Below, piece by piece: positions 1-9,493 of a DNA stretch of 64,000 bases. The DNA is from Arthrobacter livingstonensis (lineage in GTDB: Bacteria > Actinomycetota > Actinomycetes > Actinomycetales > Micrococcaceae), in contig NZ_QJVD01000002.1 in NCBI RefSeq assembly GCF_003219815.1, positions 143,574-207,573 of the forward strand. Direction: 5' to 3'. The notes beneath the pieces are model-generated. The model saw only the letters and a list, made by a program, of their open reading frames with translations. It was not told where the DNA came from and did not search any database. Position 1 is the first letter of the stretch. Each line of letters opens with the position of its first letter. The position numbers were made by a program, and so were the translations under genes.

Positions 1-380
1 AGGGAACCCCGGTAGTCCGGCAGGAGTTCGACGGCGTTGCCTCCGACCATGGGCAGCGCACCCAGTGTCGTGTTGAGGGTGACCAGCGAGGCCAGGCCCT
101 CGGGCCAGTCCTCGCGGTGGCCGGGCTGGTCGAGGCCCTGGGTCCGTTCCATGATCAAGGTGTTGACGTGGCGCTGCTTTTCCCGCCGGGATCTTGGCAG
201 GCGGTTAAACCCGACGGCCAGGTACCCCAGCAACCCAATGTAGGGGATGAAGATGATGGTGAGCATCCACGCGATGGCCGTGGCTGGCCGGTGCCGGGCC
301 GAGATGAAGGCCACGGCGACCGCGCCCAGGACCACGTGGAGCGCCAATAGCAACCATGCGACGATGTCGACATCAGCCAA
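1..380 (-). CDS. cls: Cardiolipin synthase, N-terminal part (cut by window edge)
   Basis: Reading the minus strand from a TTG at 380 gives an open frame to the left edge (about 126 residues). It starts with two hydrophobic helices (roughly residues 5-25 and 35-57) separated by a short basic loop (ISARHRPATAIAW). This is the PLDc_N arrangement of bacterial cardiolipin synthases, followed by the cytoplasmic segment ending LLPDYRG that precedes the first HKD phosphodiesterase domain. The catalytic HKD motifs lie outside the window. The TTG start is chosen because no ATG or GTG occurs in frame between it and the upstream stop at 435-437, and a GGGG stretch lies about 8 bases before it. The expected role is joining two phosphatidylglycerols into cardiolipin at the membrane. 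The gene upstream also has a PLDc_N-like membrane segment. Confidence 0.72.
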   Translation of the reverse strand, partial: MADVDIVAWLLLALHVVLGAVAVAFISARHRPATAIAWMLTIIFIPYIGLLGYLAVGFNRLPRSRREKQRHVNTLIMERTQGLDQPGHREDWPEGLASLVTLNTTLGALPMVGGNAVELLPDYRGS

Positions 381-434
381 TGGGTAAACCCCGCTGGTGC
401 GCGTGGGCCTGTGGCCGGCGTGGCCTTGGACGCA

Positions 435-812
435 CTATGCCAGGGCCTTGGCCTTGAGCTGGGCGTACTCCGCATCGGTGACGGTCCCGGCGTCAAGGAG
501 AGCCTTGGCGGAGGCAATCTGGCCGGCTGGGCTCTGCATGCCGGCCACACGGCGCAGGTACTGCTCCGTTTCCTGCTGGGCGGTGTTGGCGGTCCGCACG
601 CCGCGCTCGGACATGCTGCCGCCGCGCACGATGATGTACACCAGCGCAGTGATGACCGGGGCCGCGAGCAGGAAGAAGATCCATACCGCCTTTGTCCAGC
701 CGGAGATGGATGAATCACGGAGGATGTCAATAAGGATCTGAAACAGCAGTATCAGGTAGGACAGGAACAGGCAAAAAATAATGATGGACCAAAAGGTCTC
801 AAGAAAGCTCAT
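435..812 (-). CDS. Small PLDc_N/SHOCT-domain membrane protein
   Basis: 125 residues. Two N-terminal membrane helices (about 5-30 and 40-60) resemble the phospholipase D nuclease N-terminal (PLDc_N) helical pair. The tail has the short SHOCT-like motif (SAKALLDAGTVTDAEYAQLK), which is usually C-terminal and thought to mediate oligomerisation. The start is set at ATG 812 (MSFLETFW), where the hydrophobic segment begins; an earlier in-frame ATG at 857 would add 15 unlikely residues (MVWACACDK). It lies 54 bp upstream of the cardiolipin synthase start in the same orientation, so the two may be co-transcribed. Proteins of this layout are common in actinobacteria and have no established function. 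Confidence 0.75.
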   Translation of the reverse strand: MSFLETFWSIIIFCLFLSYLILLFQILIDILRDSSISGWTKAVWIFFLLAAPVITALVYIIVRGGSMSERGVRTANTAQQETEQYLRRVAGMQSPAGQIASAKALLDAGTVTDAEYAQLKAKALA

Positions 813-1011
813 TGCAACCCCAAATATTCTCTTGTCACATGCGCAAGCCCAAACCATGCTCAGTACGCTGATTTTGCGAGGCCCCCTGTGGGCCCGGTCG
901 CGCCATTCTAACAGCCCGTGCTGTCACTGTGGCGGGTCTTGTGGGAAGAATTCACAAACCCGTTTCGGGCCCACGAATTCATTTCTTGGGATTGTCCGGA
1001 CCTCCTTGTAA
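813..1011. other. Intergenic stretch without recognisable gene
   Basis: No credible reading frame or conserved motif is seen between the SHOCT protein start and the permease remnant. The segment is less GC-rich than its surroundings. It presumably contains the promoter of the minus-strand SHOCT/cls unit and the scar left by loss of the 5' half of the permease gene. Confidence 0.4.
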
Positions 1012-1974
1012 TTGACTTGGTGCACTCTTAGGCTGAGCAGGAAACGGCCCGAATCGACCAAAAACCGTCAATTCCAATGTCACCTTCAACATATTCAGGA
1101 GTCATCCGCCACCTTTGGCGTCGCCGAAGTGATTGTGTCCCCCCGCTCCGGCCTTGTCGGCACCGAAGCGTACCCGGGAATGGTCACCGAAAGCGGCTCC
1201 CTTGTCGTCTTGGCCCACCGGCGGGCTGGGGCGAAAGCGAGCTCATACCCCGTTGCGGTCATGGCCGGGGACAGCCTGCTGCTGCAGGGCAGCTGGGCCG
1301 ACTTGGACAGGCACACGCGCGACCAGGCCGTGTTGCTGGTGGACTCCCCTGACTCCATCCGACGCCAGGCAGTGCGGCTTGGCCCCGGGACCGTGCCGGC
1401 GCTCGTGATTCTGGCGGCAATGGTCGTGCTGATGACGACCAATCTTGTCCCCGCCCCCGTTGCAGCACTGCTGGCCGCCATGGCGATGGTGCTGACCCGA
1501 GCCGTAACGGTGGGCCAGGCCCACCGTTCAATGGCGTGGCAAACGCTGATCCTGGTAGCCGCCATGATCCCGTTGTCGGAAGCCATCACGAAGACCGGGA
1601 CCGCCAAGCTCCTTGCCGGCGGCCTCATCCGCCTCACTGAAGGCGGCAGCCCATACCTGTTGGTCCTTTGCATCTTCGTCATCACTGCTGCGCTCGGCCA
1701 GCTGATCAGCAACACGGCCACGGCGTTGATCATCATCCCGATTTCGCTGTCCGTGTCCCTGGCTGCCGGCTTCTCGCCCTTGACCGTGCTCGTGCGCATC
1801 AGCGTGGCTTCGTCAGCGGCCCTGCTGACACCGATTGCAACTCCGGCCAACCTGATGATCATGCGTCCTGCAGGTTACTGGTTCGGCGACTACTGGAAGC
1901 TGGGTGAGGTGCTCATGGCCCTCTACCTGGCCGTTGCCGTGTTCCTGGTCCCCGTCATCTGGCCGTTCCACTGA
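1012..1974 (+). pseudogene. SLC13/DASS-type permease, 5'-truncated remnant
   Basis: The recognisable part begins near base 1102. It covers the second half of a TrkA-C (RCK_C)-like domain (VIVSPRSGLVGTEAYPG, then MAGDSLLLQGSWADL) followed by about six membrane segments ending ...LVPVIWPFH, as in the C-terminal half of SLC13-family permeases with internal RCK_C domains. Full-length relatives have close to 600 residues; here the N-terminal transport half and first RCK_C domain are absent. The preceding 30 codons (MTWCTLRLSRKRP...) look like read-through of non-coding DNA, and nothing like the missing half occurs between 813 and 1100. The conserved asparagine-threonine motif of the C-terminal half (ISNTATALII) is intact. 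Most likely a decayed gene, though a half-length protein cannot be excluded. Confidence 0.7.
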
Positions 1975-2030
1975 GCGACGGCGGTTAAAGCGGAAAACCC
2001 CCGACCGACTGGCCGGGAGTTTTCCTCATC

Positions 2031-2107
<77 letters not shown>

Positions 2108-2222
2108 TCGTGTTCTTTACTTTACCCCGCGGGCTGCCTGGCCGCCAATCCAAGGCGCGTGACGTTTGTCTCCCGTTGCCGCAGGCCATTCCTGCGGCGT
2201 CCCGTGGCAACGGGCTGGGCCC

Positions 2223-2420
2223 CTGCGAGTGGCAGGGAGCGGCTGGATGGGCCCACGGGCACGAGGGCCCCGCCACGAGCCTGCGAGTGGCAGGGAGCGG
2301 CTGGATGGGCCCACGGGCACGAGGGCCCCGCCACGGGCACGAGGGCCCCGCCACGGGCACGAGGGCCCCGCCACGGGCACGAGGGCCCCGCCACGAGCCT
2401 GCGAGTGGCAGGGAGCGGCT
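2223..2420. repeat. Composite tandem repeat (58-bp unit with expanded inner 20-mer)
   Basis: A 58-bp unit beginning CTGCGAGTGGCAGGGAGCGG occurs at 2223 and 2281, and a third partial copy starts at 2399. Inside it, the 20-mer CCACGGGCACGAGGGCCCCG occurs once in the first unit (2253-2272) but four times head-to-tail in the second (2311-2390). The offset of the third copy (118 bp) equals 58 plus three extra 20-mers, so the array grew by duplication at two levels. It lies between the initiator tRNA and the UPF0182 gene. Several frames stay open through it, as expected for repeats with few A/T bases; no coding role is supported. Confidence 0.9.
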
Positions 2421-2447
2421 GGGGATCGATCACCTGGATCGATCCCC
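2421..2447 (-). terminator. Perfect 11-bp hairpin downstream of the UPF0182 gene
   Basis: GGGGATCGATC (2421-2431) pairs perfectly with GATCGATCCCC (2437-2447) around a 5-base loop. It sits 7 bp after the UPF0182 stop and directly against the end of the tandem repeat. It has no T-tract, but high-GC actinobacterial terminators often lack one. Confidence 0.6.
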
Positions 2448-2454
2448 AGCTTGG

Positions 2455-5400
2455 CTACGGCTTCGCGCTGGGTGAAGGTGTCGCCGTGGCGCTGGGCTTT
2501 GCGGTCGCCTTGGCGCCGGCTCCTTCAGCCGCGATGGCCGCCGTGATCGCCGCATTGAGCGCCTTCTGCGACGTGCCGTAGGCGGCAAAGTCGCCCTTGG
2601 CCAGGGCCGCCTGGCCATCCGCAATGGCCGCCTTGGCATCATTGAGCGCCTTCGCGAGCGCCGGATTGGTGCTGGCGCTGCCCGTGGCGCCGCCGGTGGA
2701 ACTGCCGGCCGCTCCGGGTTCCTTCTGGACGTTGGCGTCGCCGGCCGATGCCCCGGAGTTGCCGCCAAAGAGCTGGTCCAGTGCGTCATTTAGCGTCGCC
2801 GCGTAACCAATCTTGTTGCCAAAGGCGACAAGGACGCGCTGCAGTGTGGGGTACGACGTCGAACCTGTGGACTTGACGTAAACGGGCTGCACGTAAAGCA
2901 GGCCGCCACCCATGGGCAGCGTCAGCAGGTTGCCGTTGATGACGTCGGACTGGCCGAGCTTCAACACGTTCAGCTGCTCGGACACCGTGGGATCGGACTG
3001 GAAGGTGTTTTGCACCTGGCCGGGGCCGGGCACCTGGGTGTCCACAGGCAGCTCCAGCAATCGCAGTTTGCCATAGTCCGGGCTCTTCACACCCTTGACA
3101 TTGCCGGCGTCGCCGTTGGCGGCCATGAAGCCGTACAGAATGTTGCGCGAATCGGTGCCCTGGACTTCCTGGGGAATGAAGTCGGTGGTCAGCGAAAACG
3201 CTGTCTTGTCCTCGCCCGGCATTTGCAGCGACAGGTAGTACGGCGGCTGCTTGTCAACGGCTGCGGTGGTGGGGTCGTCGGGGACGCTCCAGGCTTCCTG
3301 GTTCGCGTAAAACTTACCGGCGTCGGTCACGTGGTAGCGGCCCAGCAGTTCGCGCTGGACCTTGAACAGGTCCTCCGGGTAGCGCACGTGGGACATGACG
3401 TCCCCGGACATTTCCGTGAACGGCTTGATGGTGGCGGGGAAGACCTTTTCCCAGGACTTCAGGATCGGGTCCTGCGTGTCCCAGGCATAGAGCTGGACGG
3501 AGCCGTCGTAGGCATCCACGGTGGCCTTGACCGAGTTGCGGATGTAGTTCACGGATGCGTTCGGCAACGCTGCAACGCCTCCAGTCGCGGTGAGGGAGTC
3601 CGTGGTGGCCTCCTGCAGCTGCTGCTGCTGGGAATACGGGTAGCTGGAGCTGGTGGTGTAGCCGTCCACGATCCACTTGACCCTGCCGTCGACGACGGTG
3701 GGGTACGGATTCCCGTCCAGGGTCAGGTACGGCGCCACTTTGGCGACGCGTTCGGCCGGGGTTCGGTCGTAAAGGATCTGTGAGTCGTTGTTGACACCGT
3801 TGGTCAGCAGCAAGTCCGATGACTGGAACTTCATGGCATACATCAGCCGGTTGAACCAGTTGCCAAGTGACGGGCCGCCGCTTCCCGTAAACGTGGTCAT
3901 GGATTCGCCGCTCGTGTCCGCACTGTCCTTCGACGCGGGTGTGGAACCCTGCGGCCGGTCCAACTCCACGGGGGTGGCGCCCTTGGCGCCCCCGACAATG
4001 GAGTAGTCAGTCATGGACTGGCCAAAGTAGATGCGCGGCTGGTAGCTGGTGTCGGTGCCCAATACGCCCGTCGACGGGACGCCGGACTGCATGAACACCG
4101 GCTTGCCGTCGGCGGTGGTCTTGTTTCCGTAGGCTGCCACCACGCCGTAGCCGTGCGTGTACACCAGGTGCTGGTTGTACCAGCTCTGCTGGCCGGGGTT
4201 AATGCCGTTCGGGTTCAGCTCACGCACCGCAATCACGGCATCCTGGACCTTGCCGTCAATGGTGTAGCGGTCAACGTTGAGGGTCTTGGGGAACTCATAG
4301 TACGGACGGTACTGTTCGAGCTGCGCAAACGTGGAGGAGATCAGGTTGGGGTCCAACAGGCGAATGCTGGCCACTGTGGAAGCGTCCTGGCGCAAGGCTC
4401 CGGGGGTCGCCGTCGTCGTGGCGTTGTAGGGGGTGACATCCATGCCGGAGAGTCCGTAGGCCTGCCGGGTGAAGTCAATGTTGCGCGAAATGTAGGGCGC
4501 CTCGACGGTGCCTTCCGAAGGCTTGACCTGCAGGCCCTGGACGGCCCACGGGTAAATGCCCCCGGCCACGATCCCCGTAATCACGAGCATGCCGGTGCCG
4601 ATAAGGGGCAGCTTCCACTTGCCCAGGAAGGCAGCCACGACGAACAGGATGGCCACGATGATGGCGGCGACTGCCAGGATGGCCTTGGTGGGGATGACGG
4701 CGTTGACGTCGGTGAACATGGCGCCGGCCCGGTAGCCGCCGTTGTTCTGCAGCGTACTGTAGCGGTCGAGCCAGAAGTTGATGCCCAACAGGACCAGGAA
4801 CACGGCGGCCAGCACAGCCATGTGGATCTGCGCGCTGCGGGATGCGAAGATGCCGCGCTCGGCCAGGCGCACAGCACCGTAAAGGTAGTTGGTGAGCAGG
4901 CCGGCGATGAACGCGATCACGGTGATGCTGATCAACAGGCCCGTCACAAAGCCCAGAAACGGCAGCGTGTTTGTGTAGAAGCTGATGTCCAACCCAAATT
5001 GTGGGTCGGTCTTGCCAAACGGCACCCGGTACAGGAACAGCATGACCTTGTCCCACTGCGCCATGGCAGCCGTGCCGGCAAACAGCCCGAACACCACGGG
5101 CACGCCCACCATCACCACACGGCGTATGGGTTCCAGCTGTGCCTGGTAGCGGTTGAGGTTGTCATCACGGGCGTTGTCCGGCGCGTAGATGGGCCGGGCA
5201 CGGTAGGCGACCCGGATGGAGAAGTACACGCCGGCGCCCATGACCAGGAAGCCCACGGCGAAGATCACTAGTTTCGCCAGCTTTTCCCGCCAGAAGACCG
5301 TGGAGTAGCCAAGCTGGTTGAACCAAAGCATGTCCGTGTACACGCCGGCAAAAATCACCAGGACAATGACCAGGGCGACCACCACAATGATGGTCGGCAG

Positions 5401-5463
5401 CAGGGCGCTGCGGCGCCTGGGCCTGGCGGAGTTTTGCGGCGAAGGGGCTGGGCGGGATGTCAC
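2455..5463 (-). CDS. UPF0182 family large membrane protein (COG1615)
   Basis: 1002 residues, typical for this family. The N-terminal third holds about seven membrane helices (first around 22-45, [15 protein letters not shown] just after it, last near 290-310). The long C-terminal part (for example [19 protein letters not shown]) is expected outside the membrane. The tail is Ala/Pro/Thr-rich low complexity. The GTG start at 5463 is preceded by AGAGG at good distance. It stands beside the PDZ-Lon protease gene on the same strand, as Rv3193c and Rv3194c do in Mycobacterium tuberculosis. The biochemical function of the family is not established. The hairpin at 2421-2447 probably ends the transcript. 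Confidence 0.93.
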   Translation of the reverse strand: MTSRPAPSPQNSARPRRRSALLPTIIVVVALVIVLVIFAGVYTDMLWFNQLGYSTVFWREKLAKLVIFAVGFLVMGAGVYFSIRVAYRARPIYAPDNARDDNLNRYQAQLEPIRRVVMVGVPVVFGLFAGTAAMAQWDKVMLFLYRVPFGKTDPQFGLDISFYTNTLPFLGFVTGLLISITVIAFIAGLLTNYLYGAVRLAERGIFASRSAQIHMAVLAAVFLVLLGINFWLDRYSTLQNNGGYRAGAMFTDVNAVIPTKAILAVAAIIVAILFVVAAFLGKWKLPLIGTGMLVITGIVAGGIYPWAVQGLQVKPSEGTVEAPYISRNIDFTRQAYGLSGMDVTPYNATTTATPGALRQDASTVASIRLLDPNLISSTFAQLEQYRPYYEFPKTLNVDRYTIDGKVQDAVIAVRELNPNGINPGQQSWYNQHLVYTHGYGVVAAYGNKTTADGKPVFMQSGVPSTGVLGTDTSYQPRIYFGQSMTDYSIVGGAKGATPVELDRPQGSTPASKDSADTSGESMTTFTGSGGPSLGNWFNRLMYAMKFQSSDLLLTNGVNNDSQILYDRTPAERVAKVAPYLTLDGNPYPTVVDGRVKWIVDGYTTSSSYPYSQQQQLQEATTDSLTATGGVAALPNASVNYIRNSVKATVDAYDGSVQLYAWDTQDPILKSWEKVFPATIKPFTEMSGDVMSHVRYPEDLFKVQRELLGRYHVTDAGKFYANQEAWSVPDDPTTAAVDKQPPYYLSLQMPGEDKTAFSLTTDFIPQEVQGTDSRNILYGFMAANGDAGNVKGVKSPDYGKLRLLELPVDTQVPGPGQVQNTFQSDPTVSEQLNVLKLGQSDVINGNLLTLPMGGGLLYVQPVYVKSTGSTSYPTLQRVLVAFGNKIGYAATLNDALDQLFGGNSGASAGDANVQKEPGAAGSSTGGATGSASTNPALAKALNDAKAAIADGQAALAKGDFAAYGTSQKALNAAITAAIAAEGAGAKATAKPSATATPSPSAKP

Positions 5464-5500
5464 TCGTACCTCTATTTGCTATTTTGCTGGGACTCGGGTG

Positions 5501-5522
5501 GTGCCAGTGCTGCGCCTGGCAC
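5501..5522 (-). terminator. Short hairpin between PDZ-Lon and UPF0182 genes
   Basis: GTGCCAG (5501-5507) pairs with CTGGCAC (5516-5522) around an 8-base loop, 66 bp downstream of the PDZ-Lon stop. It could be a weak terminator or attenuator between the two genes. The stem is short and the assignment tentative. Confidence 0.3.
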
Positions 5523-5587
5523 TGCTGCCAGGGTCTTACTGCTGCCACGAATGGCCGCGGGGCGAAGTTCCCCATGATGCGCAATCG

Positions 5588-6694
5588 TTACTTACACGCC
5601 GGCAGTGTGGAACCGTCCGCACCTGAGCCAATGGCCGTCACTGCGGCGTACGCCTCCTTCAGAGTAGCGACTTTAACGACGTGAAGCCCGTTGGGGACGT
5701 GCCCGACGACGTCACCGCAGTTTGCGGCCGGCGCCAGGAAGTAGTCGGCGCCGTTGTTGCGGGCCCCAACCATCTTCTGGGCGATGCCGCCGATCGCGCC
5801 CACGTTGCCGTCCGGGTCGATGGTTCCCGTGCCGGCAAAGTGCTTCCCGCCCGTCAGCCCGCCCTTGGTCAGGGTGTCCATGATGCCCAGCGCAAACATC
5901 GTGCCGGCACTGGGGCCGCCAATGTTGCTCAGGGTGATGTCCACCGTGAAGGGGAAGGTGAACTTGTTTTGCAGGGCGATGCCCAGGAGATATTTGCCGT
6001 CCTTGTTTGCGCGCGGGGTGACGGTGACGGTCTTGTCCGCACCGCCACGTTGGACCTTCACTTCGACCGGCGCGCCCTTCCCTGCTGCCAGCACCGCCTC
6101 GATCGCCGGCAGACCCGTAATGTCCTTGCCGCCAATGGCGAGAAGGACGTCGTCGGGCTTGAGAATGCCTGCGGAGGCACCGTCGGTGGGCACCGAGGCG
6201 ACGGCGAGCACGGTCTTGTAGTCAATGCCCAGGGCCTTGAAGGCGGCCGCCGTCGCATTTTCCTGGGACCCGGTCATAGCCGCGGAATTTTCACTGTTGA
6301 CGGCATCCTGGCTGGTGCCCGGCGCATAAATGAGCTCGGCCGGATAAATGGTGTCTGAGGGCGTGAGCCATGCGCGCAATGCTTCAAAGATGTTGATTTG
6401 GCTGTCGGGCAGGCCGCCGGTCATGTGGACTGTTGTCAGGTCCAGTGCGCCGGACGTAGCGGGGAAGCTGTCGTGGCCCGTGACGCTGATGACGGGCTGG
6501 CCGTTGACCTTGCCGATGGTGTTGATGGCCGGGCCCGGGGATTCAACCACGTACGGGACGGGGATGGCCAGGGCGGCAACCGCCAGCACCGCGGCGATGA
6601 CACCGGAAACCACCATGAGGGACACCCGCCCGTCGCGGACCGCCGCCTTCGCTTTAACTGGCTGCGGGGCCACGTCGTGGTTCTCCTGGCTCAA
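5588..6694 (-). CDS. PDZ-domain Lon-like serine protease (YlbL type)
   Basis: 368 residues from the TTG at 6694. One membrane anchor lies near residues 26-46, a PDZ domain near 150-230 (ASAGILKPDDVLLAIGG), and a Lon proteolytic domain at the C-terminus. The Ser-Lys dyad is visible: Ser262 in IGGPSAGTMFALG and Lys307 in GAIGGIAQKMVGA. The family is membrane-anchored with the protease outside the cytoplasm, and there is no AAA+ ATPase part. The TTG is preferred because AAAGG lies 8 bases upstream and the protein then begins just before the anchor; an ATG at 6796 would add 34 basic, atypical residues and remains possible. The gene is divergent from the DUF2342 gene, as for Rv3194c/Rv3195. Confidence 0.88.
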   Translation of the reverse strand: MSQENHDVAPQPVKAKAAVRDGRVSLMVVSGVIAAVLAVAALAIPVPYVVESPGPAINTIGKVNGQPVISVTGHDSFPATSGALDLTTVHMTGGLPDSQINIFEALRAWLTPSDTIYPAELIYAPGTSQDAVNSENSAAMTGSQENATAAAFKALGIDYKTVLAVASVPTDGASAGILKPDDVLLAIGGKDITGLPAIEAVLAAGKGAPVEVKVQRGGADKTVTVTPRANKDGKYLLGIALQNKFTFPFTVDITLSNIGGPSAGTMFALGIMDTLTKGGLTGGKHFAGTGTIDPDGNVGAIGGIAQKMVGARNNGADYFLAPAANCGDVVGHVPNGLHVVKVATLKEAYAAVTAIGSGADGSTLPACK

Positions 6695-6955
6695 TACCTT
6701 AACCTTTCCAAGGTTCCGTCGGGCTGCGCGTCGCGGGTGCCGGGCAGCCTGCGTGCGTTCACCACGCTCCACCCTACTGTGTCCGTCCGGGTTCATGCTG
6801 TGAATGTCCGCAGGATCCCAACGCTGCCCAAATCAGGCCATTTGCTGCTGCCTTTGCCGGTAGCGAACAGGGGAGTCCCATGGGGCGACAACCGTTCTCG
6901 GCGGCGGTAACGTGAAGATACTCGCTTTACATCTTCCTGCAACGATCGGGTCACC

Positions 6956-8449
6956 ATGTCTTCCACACCAGCGAACAACGACGACGACGACGACACTCCC
7001 AAGGATCCGCTGTCTGAAATGCTGGCGAACCTGTTGGGCGGCCAGGGCATGGAAGGTTTTGACCCGGCGGCGCTGGCCAAGGCAGCCGGCCTGCCGGACG
7101 ACCCCAACGTCCTGGCGCAAATGTTCTCCCAGGTGCAGGCCATGATGAGCAGTTCCTCGGACACCCCGGTGAACTGGGAGCTGGCCCATGACGCGGCCCG
7201 CAAGTCCGCGGCAGGGGACGATCCCTCCGTCACTCCGGCACAGTCGCGCGAAGTGGATGAGGCGCTCCGGCTGGCCGAGATGTGGCTGGACCCGTTCACC
7301 GATCTTGCGGCCACCGCGATCATCGGCAAGGCGTGGTCCCGGGCGGAATGGGTTGAGGAAACCCTCGGCACCTGGAAGCGGCTCACCGAGCCGGTGGCCA
7401 ACAGCATCGCGTTCGCCATCTCCACCGCCATGAATGAGCAGCTGCCCGAGGAAATGAAGTCCGCAATGGGTGGTGCGGCGTCCATGATGCAGAACATGGG
7501 CGGCGCATTGTTTGGGCTGCAGTTGGGTGCGGCCGTGGGGGCGCTCGCCAAGGAAGTGGTGGGGTCCACGGACATCGGCATCCCGTTGGCAGACCTTCAG
7601 ATGGCCCTGCTTCCGGCCAACATCAAGGCCTTTGGCGAGGGACTGGAAGTTCCCGAGCAGGAAATTCGGCTGTTCCTGGCGCTGCGCGAGGCCGCCCATG
7701 CCCGCCTGTTTGTGCAGGTGCCCTGGCTGCGCGGCCACCTTTTGGGCGCCATCGAGTCCTACGCCCGCGGCATCCACATCGACATGTCCCGCATTGAGGA
7801 CCTGGCGCACAACCTGGACCCGAGCAATCCGGAGGCCATGCAGGCTGCCCTGTCCGAAGGTGTCTTCATGCCCGCCCGCACGCCCGAACAGGACGCGGCC
7901 CTGGCCAAGCTCGAGACGGCGCTGGCCCTGGTCGAAGGGTGGGTCGACGAGATCACCTTTGCGGCGGCGGCCAACCTGCCGTCCGCTGCGGCCATCCGTG
8001 AAACCATCCGCCGCCGCCGCGCCACGGGTGGCCCGGCCGAGCACGCCTTTGGTTCCCTGGTGGGCCTGGAGCTGCGCCCGCGCCGCCTGCGCGAGGCCGC
8101 GGCTCTGTGGGCCTCCCTGAAGGAGCAGCGCGGCATCGCCGGCCGCGACGCCATCTGGGCCCACCCCGACCTGCTGCCCACCTCCGCCGACCTCGACGAC
8201 GCAGCCGGCTTTGGTGCCCGCCGCTCTGCAGCCGATGCGTCCGACTCGGACGTTGACGCCGCCCTTGCCAAGCTGCTCGACGGCGGGTTCGACGACCTCC
8301 CGCCGGCGGACAGCGGCGACACTCCCGACGGTGCCGCTGACAAGGACACGTCCGGCACCGACACTCCCGACGGCGGAGCCAGCGAGGGCGGGTCCGGCAC
8401 CGACACTTCCGACGGCGGAGCCGGCGAGGGCACCGGACCGGAAAAATAA
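6956..8449 (+). CDS. Zincin-like DUF2342 protein (Rv3195-type)
   Basis: 497 residues. The core matches the zincin-like DUF2342 family, sometimes labelled F420-biosynthesis-associated: a long helical protein with EMWLDPFTDL, a Gly/Met-rich segment (MMQNMGGALFGLQLGAA) and the central motif LREAAHARLFVQVPWL. Where an active zincin would have HExxH, this reads REAAH, so the first His is absent and protease activity should not be assumed. The last 60 residues are an acidic Gly/Thr/Asp repeat (GTDTPDGGASEG, GTDTSDGGAGEG). No clear Shine-Dalgarno precedes the ATG. Divergent from the PDZ-Lon gene, a conserved arrangement in actinobacteria; substrate unknown. Confidence 0.85.
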   Translation: MSSTPANNDDDDDTPKDPLSEMLANLLGGQGMEGFDPAALAKAAGLPDDPNVLAQMFSQVQAMMSSSSDTPVNWELAHDAARKSAAGDDPSVTPAQSREVDEALRLAEMWLDPFTDLAATAIIGKAWSRAEWVEETLGTWKRLTEPVANSIAFAISTAMNEQLPEEMKSAMGGAASMMQNMGGALFGLQLGAAVGALAKEVVGSTDIGIPLADLQMALLPANIKAFGEGLEVPEQEIRLFLALREAAHARLFVQVPWLRGHLLGAIESYARGIHIDMSRIEDLAHNLDPSNPEAMQAALSEGVFMPARTPEQDAALAKLETALALVEGWVDEITFAAAANLPSAAAIRETIRRRRATGGPAEHAFGSLVGLELRPRRLREAAALWASLKEQRGIAGRDAIWAHPDLLPTSADLDDAAGFGARRSAADASDSDVDAALAKLLDGGFDDLPPADSGDTPDGAADKDTSGTDTPDGGASEGGSGTDTSDGGAGEGTGPEK

Positions 8450-8452
8450 CCG

Positions 8453-8488
8453 GACAGTTTCCCACTGAGCCTGATAGTTTCCCGCTGA
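8453..8488. repeat. Pair of 16-bp imperfect direct repeats
   Basis: GACAGTTTCCCACTGA (8453-8468) and GATAGTTTCCCGCTGA (8473-8488) differ at two positions and are spaced exactly 20 bp apart, just after the DUF2342 stop. Two helical turns of spacing suggests protein binding or a duplication scar. No transposase gene is next to them. Confidence 0.6.
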
Positions 8489-8500
8489 AGATGTCGATAT

Positions 8501-8536
8501 GGTCTGGGGCCCCTGATAATTCAGGGGCCCCAGACC
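8501..8536. terminator. Strong bidirectional terminator hairpin
   Basis: GGTCTGGGGCCCCTGA (8501-8516) pairs perfectly over 16 bp with TCAGGGGCCCCAGACC (8521-8536) around the loop TAAT. It lies between two convergent genes (DUF2342 ending 8449, YgjP-like ending 8587), so it can stop transcription from both sides. Confidence 0.85.
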
Positions 8537-8586
8537 GTATCTACATCCCGGCGTTTCCCGGACTCAGGGCAGCCGGGCGGCCGCCA

Positions 8587-9441
8587 TCAGAACAGTTTCC
8601 CGGGAGGCGACGCGCCCACGTTTTCCGGAGCCGCGGAGATGAGGCCACCGCCGCCACACTGGCCGTCGTCGTCCATGTCGCCGCCGCCCAGGCTGCCGAC
8701 GTCCTGTGGATCAGGGCCCTGGCCGTCGCCGCCCTGACCGTCGTCGTCCACGTCACCGTCCTGTGGATCAACGTCCTGACCGTCATCGTCCATGTCGGCG
8801 CCCATGCCCCGGATGTTGCGGGCCGACGCGAACGAGGCACCCTCCAAAAACGCCTTGGCGCGGTCCTGCTGCGCATAGCCGTCAAGTTCCGCCCAGAATC
8901 CAGCGCCGTGGTTGGGGTGGATCAGGTGGGCCAGTTCATGGAGCAGGACGTAGTCCAGCACCCATTCCGGCATGCCCTTTACGTGGTGTGAAATCCGGAT
9001 GGTCTTACGCACGTGGGTGCACGAACCCCAGCGTCCGTTTTGGTTCGTCACCCAGCGCACGGACGCCGGCACCGCCCGCGACCCGAGGTACCTCGCCGAC
9101 AAGTCTAGGCACCGCCGCAGGAGGGCGTCGTCGCTGTCGGGCACCCGCCGTCGCCCGCCGGCGGCCCTGTCCCGCATGTCCCCTTCCAGGCGTGAAACCA
9201 TGTGCGGCACCCAGTATTGTTCATCCTCGATGCTCATGCGCGCAGGCACGGCGATCACGGCGCGGCCTTCCTCCCAAAAGGCGGCAATGCCGTTCTTGCG
9301 GCGGCGGGTGCGCCGAACCACCACCGCGGCACCGTTGGAGGCGCGGTGCCCGGAGACGGAGTCCCCCATGGGCCCGGGCGTGCCGCGCCCAATCGGGGCC
9401 CGCCGGGGGTCCGGGTGTGCCGGTGCAAGCTTTTCTGACAT
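8587..9441 (-). CDS. YgjP-like M48-type zinc metallopeptidase (DUF45)
   Basis: 284 residues from ATG 9441. The catalytic site HELAH is at residues 168-172 with a third ligand His178 (HPNHGAGFW), and NGRWGSC precedes it at about 135-141. These are the signatures of the YgjP/SprT-related metallopeptidases. The tail (about 205-284) is an Asp/Gly-rich low-complexity region (DMDDDGQDVDPQDGDVDDDG) with no counterpart in the core family. A longer reading upstream lacks the family's features. Convergent with the DUF2342 gene and divergent from the RRE/E1-like gene. Cellular substrate unknown. Confidence 0.88.
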   Translation of the reverse strand: MSEKLAPAHPDPRRAPIGRGTPGPMGDSVSGHRASNGAAVVVRRTRRRKNGIAAFWEEGRAVIAVPARMSIEDEQYWVPHMVSRLEGDMRDRAAGGRRRVPDSDDALLRRCLDLSARYLGSRAVPASVRWVTNQNGRWGSCTHVRKTIRISHHVKGMPEWVLDYVLLHELAHLIHPNHGAGFWAELDGYAQQDRAKAFLEGASFASARNIRGMGADMDDDGQDVDPQDGDVDDDGQGGDGQGPDPQDVGSLGGGDMDDDGQCGGGGLISAAPENVGASPPGKLF

Positions 9442-9493
9442 GCTTCGACGGTATAACGGGGCGGCATCAGAAATCGAGCCGGCCAGGTCAATC

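Noticed and set aside
2311-2390. Four identical 20-mers resembling a CRISPR array
   Set aside because: There are no spacers between the copies, and no cas genes; it is a plain tandem repeat.
4153-5271. 372-codon plus-strand frame opposite the UPF0182 gene
   Set aside because: His/Asp/Gly-rich shadow without domain or ribosome-binding site.
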